Shown piece after piece: positions 48,988 through 53,070 of a stretch of 53,070 bases of DNA. The notes below the pieces were generated by a model. That model saw only the letters and a program-made list of their open reading frames with translations. It did no database searches and was not told the DNA's origin. A program made the position numbers and the translations under genes. The DNA is from Anaerolineae bacterium (GTDB taxonomy: Bacteria; Chloroflexota; Anaerolineae; Aggregatilineales; Phototrophicaceae): assembly GCA_019912965.1 (NCBI GenBank), contig JAIOHM010000095.1, positions 1-53,070 on the forward strand, given 5' to 3'. How positions within the stretch are numbered: the first letter of the stretch is position 1; the number at the start of each line of letters is the position of its first letter.

Positions 48988-50670
48988 TTATCCAAAAGGC
49001 ACGGTTATGTCGCAGGTGAGAATATAAGACAACCGTTCTCCAATGATTCGGTGTACACCCCCGGTCGCTGTCCAATTAGTCGAAAAGACTCGTACATAGC
49101 GTTCTTGTTCTGTGCCTGCTGTACCAATACTAATCGGATCAGATGCACTGACATATTGATAACGCTCGTCAATGGTGATCTGTCCGGGGTCAACCTGAAT
49201 AGCGATACGCGCATCATAATAATTTTCGAAAGCCGGTGGCGTGAACTGAATGGTGAGTATCTGCCCGACACGCAACGGCCCGTTTTGGGTTTCGCAGCTT
49301 TCCAATGAGAGCGTGTTGTACTGCTGGCGCGGCACAAAATCTGTTAAGGGGATCTCGTCACATTCACCCGATTGGCTCACATCTTTGGATCGTATCCAAT
49401 TACTGTTCTGAAGCTGCCACCAAATCAGGCCATCTGCATCCGTGATTTGCAATACAGGATATACGGGTTGTCCGGCTCGAATTTCGTTAATCGCTTCGTA
49501 GAACTCAGCAGGGCCTGCCCACAGGGTTGAGGTCCCCATCGTTATGCGCTTGCAGGTTTCAACAGGTTCCGGTGTTACAATTATTGTCGCAGCCTGCTCA
49601 GCCAGTCGTTCGCTCAGGAGTGTTTCGATTTGTGCCGTTGTCAGTGGATCAGCAATTGTTAAGCGTCCCGGTAGATTGTTGATCGGTAAGCCTTCAAGTT
49701 TGTCTGGCTGATATGGCTCTGCTGCTAATGGTGTACCGTTGACTTGCCCAAACTCGGTATCAATTGGGATTAGAGCACGAGAACCAGCAGGCACAAAACG
49801 GCTCTCGCCACCTGCCAGAATATCAGCTTCACCATCCAGCACCGTAACAGTCAGATGACCATTTGTCAGGGTGTCAAAGTAGGCTGTTCCCGCCAGATGC
49901 ACATCAACGCTGTTCATAAACATCTGCACCGGATGCTCAACATTAGGCGTCTGGATTAACAAACCACCGGGCACACCTCCACCGCACAAGCCAGCATCCG
50001 CCGTTTGTACCGTCATCACCTGAAACGGATTGTAGACGGGTGTTTCTACATCTACCACAGCCAGTGTATCCAGATTTTCCTGAGCTGAAACCACCTCGCG
50101 GGACGCCCAACCGAACTGCTCGGAATCTGGAATGTAGACGCGCAGCCATTCGCTATCACTCGTGCGACCATTTGCCACCACACCTTTGTTGAGTGCCAGT
50201 TGGGTAATGATATCGCCATCATTTTCCGGCGTACTACGAATGTTCAATGTCCCGATCGCCATGACTGGAATTTCGGGCAAATAATGGACGTGATTTTGAA
50301 TAGCAGCGCTGCCAAATAGTAGAAAAACAACGCTGTGTTCTTCGGTGTCGCTCAGGCTGGCCTGCACTAAAAGGTTGGCTACAGAGATATCCCCCTCAGT
50401 TGAATGGACTGCAACTGAATCAACCTGATCGAGATCGATAGTGTCGCCTGCCTGAACAAAACTGGCTCCTGTGGTTTCACCTTGAAAAACTGCACTGGCC
50501 GCACCGTTGCCATAACAGGCTTGATTCCGTTCCAGGCTGAAACAGGCCGAGCCGGAACGTGCCAACGCCAGCAGAACGTCTGATGAACAGACTGCCGTAG
50601 CCTGTGCTGCAACACCCCACGAAACACCAAACAACAAAAAACAAATCACCCAAAATGGATATTTTTTCAC
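48988..50670 (-). CDS. Exported SH3-domain / FecR-like protein
   Basis: Secreted protein of 560 aa from the GTG at 50670, eight bases after AGGGGG. A longer frame exists upstream but lacks a signal peptide at its start. Residues ~1-26 are a signal peptide. An N-terminal domain (about 30-140) is followed by an SH3-like region (IGTLNIRSTPENDGDIITQL, about 150) and a FecR-like stretch (VHLAGTAYFDTLTNGHLTVTVLDGEADI, about 265-292), often involved in sensing or wall binding. A second SH3-like part (SSTLWAGPAEFYEAINEI, about 380) and a C-terminal beta-rich domain follow. No known activity is visible. It is divergent from the propeller-like gene at 50844. Confidence 0.72.
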   Translation of the reverse strand: MKKYPFWVICFLLFGVSWGVAAQATAVCSSDVLLALARSGSACFSLERNQACYGNGAASAVFQGETTGASFVQAGDTIDLDQVDSVAVHSTEGDISVANLLVQASLSDTEEHSVVFLLFGSAAIQNHVHYLPEIPVMAIGTLNIRSTPENDGDIITQLALNKGVVANGRTSDSEWLRVYIPDSEQFGWASREVVSAQENLDTLAVVDVETPVYNPFQVMTVQTADAGLCGGGVPGGLLIQTPNVEHPVQMFMNSVDVHLAGTAYFDTLTNGHLTVTVLDGEADILAGGESRFVPAGSRALIPIDTEFGQVNGTPLAAEPYQPDKLEGLPINNLPGRLTIADPLTTAQIETLLSERLAEQAATIIVTPEPVETCKRITMGTSTLWAGPAEFYEAINEIRAGQPVYPVLQITDADGLIWWQLQNSNWIRSKDVSQSGECDEIPLTDFVPRQQYNTLSLESCETQNGPLRVGQILTIQFTPPAFENYYDARIAIQVDPGQITIDERYQYVSASDPISIGTAGTEQERYVRVFSTNWTATGGVHRIIGERLSYILTCDITVPFG

Positions 50671-50843
50671 ACTCAGCCCCCTGTTGATACTGCTCTTTCT
50701 GTTCACTATATAAAAGATTCTTGGGCAGAAAACTAAGCACCGATCAGGCGTAGGGTAATCGGCGAGTAACAATAAGGCGCCACTGCTCCCCATCCCCTAT
50801 ATAATTCAAATTAAATAACCCCGGCTCAAAATTGGAGTTCATT

Positions 50844-53070
50844 TTGAAACGATTAGCGTTTTTTGCTCTGATCCTGTCGTTTGTACTGGCGGGTATCGCG
50901 CTGGGGCAAACAACAGACGATGCGGCCTTCACGCTGATTCAGGAAATTGGCAGGCCGCGCCCTCAAGGCATCAACTACGACGCCCATTTCGATCAGTTTG
51001 CCATGACGGATTTGAGCGGCAAACTCCTCTTGGTTGATGCATCCAATTTGGAAACACGCCATGTCCTGTATGAGCAGGGATTTTACAGCGGTTATAAATT
51101 CAGTCATGACGGACGCTTCTTGGCGCTTGCCATTGAGCGTCGGGTTGAATTATGGGATACACAAACAGGGGCTTTAAGCACAACGCTTGAACCCGAAGGC
51201 GTTTTAAGTCTGGTTGGGACGCTCACTTTTTCAGATGATGATCAACTGCTGCTGTTCGACTCGCTGATTCCTGCACCCGCCGCCACCCGCCGCAGCGAGA
51301 ACGATACCAGCGTCTTACCCTGGTTATGGGATTTACCCGCTGCCCGCGGCGAACGCAATTCATCATTGCCGGGAAGTTCAGAGGCCTACCCATTTTTCGG
51401 CTTTCGCAACGGCCTGATTATTGGCCCGAACAATATTCTGATTGCGGCGCTGCCGGGGCGTTTGCAGGTGATTAACGGGAACACAAAAGACCAGCCTGTG
51501 CTCAATGAGTTGGTCATGAATCGCATCGAAACTGACCCGATGGATATCTGGCGCAGTCTGCGAGATGATCTGTTGTATGTGCGCCCGACCGGACAAAATA
51601 ATCTGCTTCGGGTCAACGCGGCAGATGGCACATCGCTTGATCTGCCCCTTGGTCGTGAGTTGAATTATCGCGGACTGGAAGATCTTCAGGGGATGCAGTT
51701 AAGCAAACTGGCGCGCATCATTGGTGAACCAAACAGCACCGGCGAAAACCCACTGCTGCGGTTGATCTTCGGCGCAGATTACCGCGATTATCAGGGTTAT
51801 CAGCCGATGACTGTGATGCTGCTGGATATTCTTGAGCCGATCACCGTGGGTCGCGAACAAATGGGGTTGCTCATCTACATCTTTTATCCTGATCGTGGTT
51901 ACGGAGTGGTGGAATTTATCCGTCCCATCGACATTGTGGATATGGCACTGCACCCGGAAGACAATCAGTTAATGGTACGGCGGGCTTCAGGTTTACAGCC
52001 CATTGAAATCTACAATCTGGATACAGGCTTGTTGGAAGATAGCTACTTTCCTGCTGAACCGGATTCACAGGGACAGCACATACTGGCCTTCAACCAGAAT
52101 GGCAGCGTCATCATCAGTGATTTCCAGCGATTTGATGCTCAATCTGGCGACGGCAACGTGCTTGATCCGGATTACACCAGCGGTTTTGAGCAATATTTTT
52201 TCAGTGATGACAGTCAACAATTGATTACCCTGAGGGGCAGTAACTGGCGCGCGTGGGATATTACTACCGGACAGGTGGCGCAAACCGAAACGCTGCACCT
52301 GCGCGGCAATATCGTGGATGCTTCGCCGGATGCCCGTCGTTACCTGACTCGCTTCAGCACGGATTCGGGCGAAGTTTTTGAAATTGTCGAAGTCGGCATT
52401 GATCAACGCCGCAGCATCACCATCCCGAACCTGCCGGGGTGGGGTGTTGAGGCGGTTGTGCCTAGCGACGATTGGCAGAATTATTTAGTCGCTTATTCGG
52501 GCAACGCCGTCGCGGTCTACACCATGGATCGGGGGCAGGTGCTGTTTTTGGCAGACGATGACCTGCCATCACCCAATGGACGCAGTTATGATTGGGCGGA
52601 CAACACGACCGCCCTCATAAGCAGTAGTTCACCATCCAGCAGCCAACCAGAACGGATTTATGGCCTCGAATACGATGCTTCCGGTGTGCCAACCTGTCTG
52701 GTAGAGGCTTACCCTCAAGACTGGCAGACGTTTATCCCGCTCTGGGAACAATTCAACTACTACATGAATGTGGGTACCTTGGGACGGCTGACACAACGCC
52801 TTTGTTCAACCCTGCCCGCTAATGCCGAAGATTTGACGCATGTCCTCACCCCTACGCCGCGCCCTTATTACACCTCGGAATCAACACCCGTTCCGATTGG
52901 CATCGCAGGTGTTCCAGTTTGCCTGACCAGTCGCTTCCCGCATGAAGCCTTGGCCTATGCGGAAGCGTGGCGGCAGATGTCGTCAGGTCTCTCGGATGAG
53001 GATAAAGCAGAACTGGAAGTGCTGGTTTGCGAGGGGCTGATTTCATCGCTTTATCAGGTTGCGGCTACCC
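50844..53070 (+). CDS. Exported beta-propeller-like protein (cut by the window end)
   Basis: Open frame from a TTG at 50844, six bases after TTGGAG, to the last base of the window: at least 742 codons, no stop reached. A signal peptide (KRLAFFALILSFVLAGIALG) starts it. The body shows repeated blade-like units ending in segments such as FSHDGRFLALAIERRVELWDTQTGAL and FSDDSQQLITLRGSNWRAWDITTGQV, WD40-like, from about 40 to 580. A Thr/Pro-rich stretch (LTPTPRPYYTSESTPVP) lies near 675. It is probably extracellular or membrane-attached. Function is unknown. Coding density is confirmed by the uninterrupted frame. Confidence 0.75.
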   Translation, partial: MKRLAFFALILSFVLAGIALGQTTDDAAFTLIQEIGRPRPQGINYDAHFDQFAMTDLSGKLLLVDASNLETRHVLYEQGFYSGYKFSHDGRFLALAIERRVELWDTQTGALSTTLEPEGVLSLVGTLTFSDDDQLLLFDSLIPAPAATRRSENDTSVLPWLWDLPAARGERNSSLPGSSEAYPFFGFRNGLIIGPNNILIAALPGRLQVINGNTKDQPVLNELVMNRIETDPMDIWRSLRDDLLYVRPTGQNNLLRVNAADGTSLDLPLGRELNYRGLEDLQGMQLSKLARIIGEPNSTGENPLLRLIFGADYRDYQGYQPMTVMLLDILEPITVGREQMGLLIYIFYPDRGYGVVEFIRPIDIVDMALHPEDNQLMVRRASGLQPIEIYNLDTGLLEDSYFPAEPDSQGQHILAFNQNGSVIISDFQRFDAQSGDGNVLDPDYTSGFEQYFFSDDSQQLITLRGSNWRAWDITTGQVAQTETLHLRGNIVDASPDARRYLTRFSTDSGEVFEIVEVGIDQRRSITIPNLPGWGVEAVVPSDDWQNYLVAYSGNAVAVYTMDRGQVLFLADDDLPSPNGRSYDWADNTTALISSSSPSSSQPERIYGLEYDASGVPTCLVEAYPQDWQTFIPLWEQFNYYMNVGTLGRLTQRLCSTLPANAEDLTHVLTPTPRPYYTSESTPVPIGIAGVPVCLTSRFPHEALAYAEAWRQMSSGLSDEDKAELEVLVCEGLISSLYQVAAT

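Noticed and set aside
48964..49308. Plus-strand frame of 114 codons at the 3' end of the SH3/FecR-like gene
   Set aside because: It is antisense to the C-terminal domain of a longer, signal-peptide-bearing gene and has no ribosome-binding site.

Overview
The window looks like a chromosomal piece of an anaerobic or facultative bacterium, most likely a member of the Chloroflexota (Anaerolineae-like). This is an inference. It rests on the moderate G+C content, the Thr/Pro-rich spacers in exported proteins (for example around 3590-3670 and 52850-52880), the group 3 plus group 4 [NiFe]-hydrogenase content, and the kind of SH3 and beta-propeller proteins at the right end. No rRNA, tRNA, CRISPR array, complete insertion sequence or phage gene was seen.

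Layout. (1) 135-2399: a RecJ-type exonuclease, unrelated to what follows, closed by a good terminator. (2) 2794-9401: a sulfur-respiration operon with an ArsR-type regulator, a triheme cytochrome, two half-size YeeE/YedE sulfur-compound channels and a PsrABC-like molybdoenzyme complex, ending in a strong terminator. (3) 12268-9567, minus strand: a second, paralogous ArsR regulator, a nine-heme cytochrome, a Rieske protein and an FmdE-like zinc-finger protein. (4) 12536-20169: sulfane-sulfur handling, with six rhodanese domains in four proteins, OsmC, LysR, a TauE/SafE exporter, a persulfide-dioxygenase-like beta-lactamase-fold protein, DUF302, an FmdB-like zinc ribbon, a Crp/Fnr regulator, a DUF2892 membrane protein and a glutaredoxin-like protein. 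(5) 20239-24279: a dead sugar-ABC ATPase, then PEP synthase (minus) divergent from its likely regulatory kinase/phosphorylase. (6) 24280-25360: a gene-poor patch with dispersed repeats and a broken copy of a group 4 hydrogenase membrane subunit.

(7) 25361-30969: a soluble group 3 (sulfhydrogenase-like) [NiFe] hydrogenase, HydB-G-D-A, with a cyclic-nucleotide-binding protein inside the operon, a second DUF302 protein and a maturation protease. (8) 31109-39560: a membrane-bound, energy-converting group 4 [NiFe] hydrogenase with Mrp/Nuo-type antiporter subunits and its own protease. (9) 39602-48875: MobA, a Cys-type formate dehydrogenase catalytic subunit (minus), a NuoE-NuoF fusion and a shortened NuoG-like protein that together look like an NAD(H) module, then FdhD, MoeA and a MoeA fused to a periplasmic-binding-protein-like domain. 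(10) 48988-53070: two divergent exported proteins, one with SH3/FecR-like parts and one beta-propeller-like and cut by the window end.

How the genes fit together. H2, formate, NAD(P)H and an ion gradient could be interconverted by regions 7-9. Regions 2-4 would supply or remove reduced or zero-valent sulfur, with PsrABC as a membrane sulfur-compound reductase. The cofactor genes (mobA, fdhD, moeA, moeA-PBP) serve the two molybdopterin enzymes in the window. Each hydrogenase large subunit keeps its four Ni-binding cysteines and a C-terminal tail, and each has a protease gene close by. The general hypABCDEF maturation genes are not in the window. All functions are read from motifs and gene order; no database search was run.
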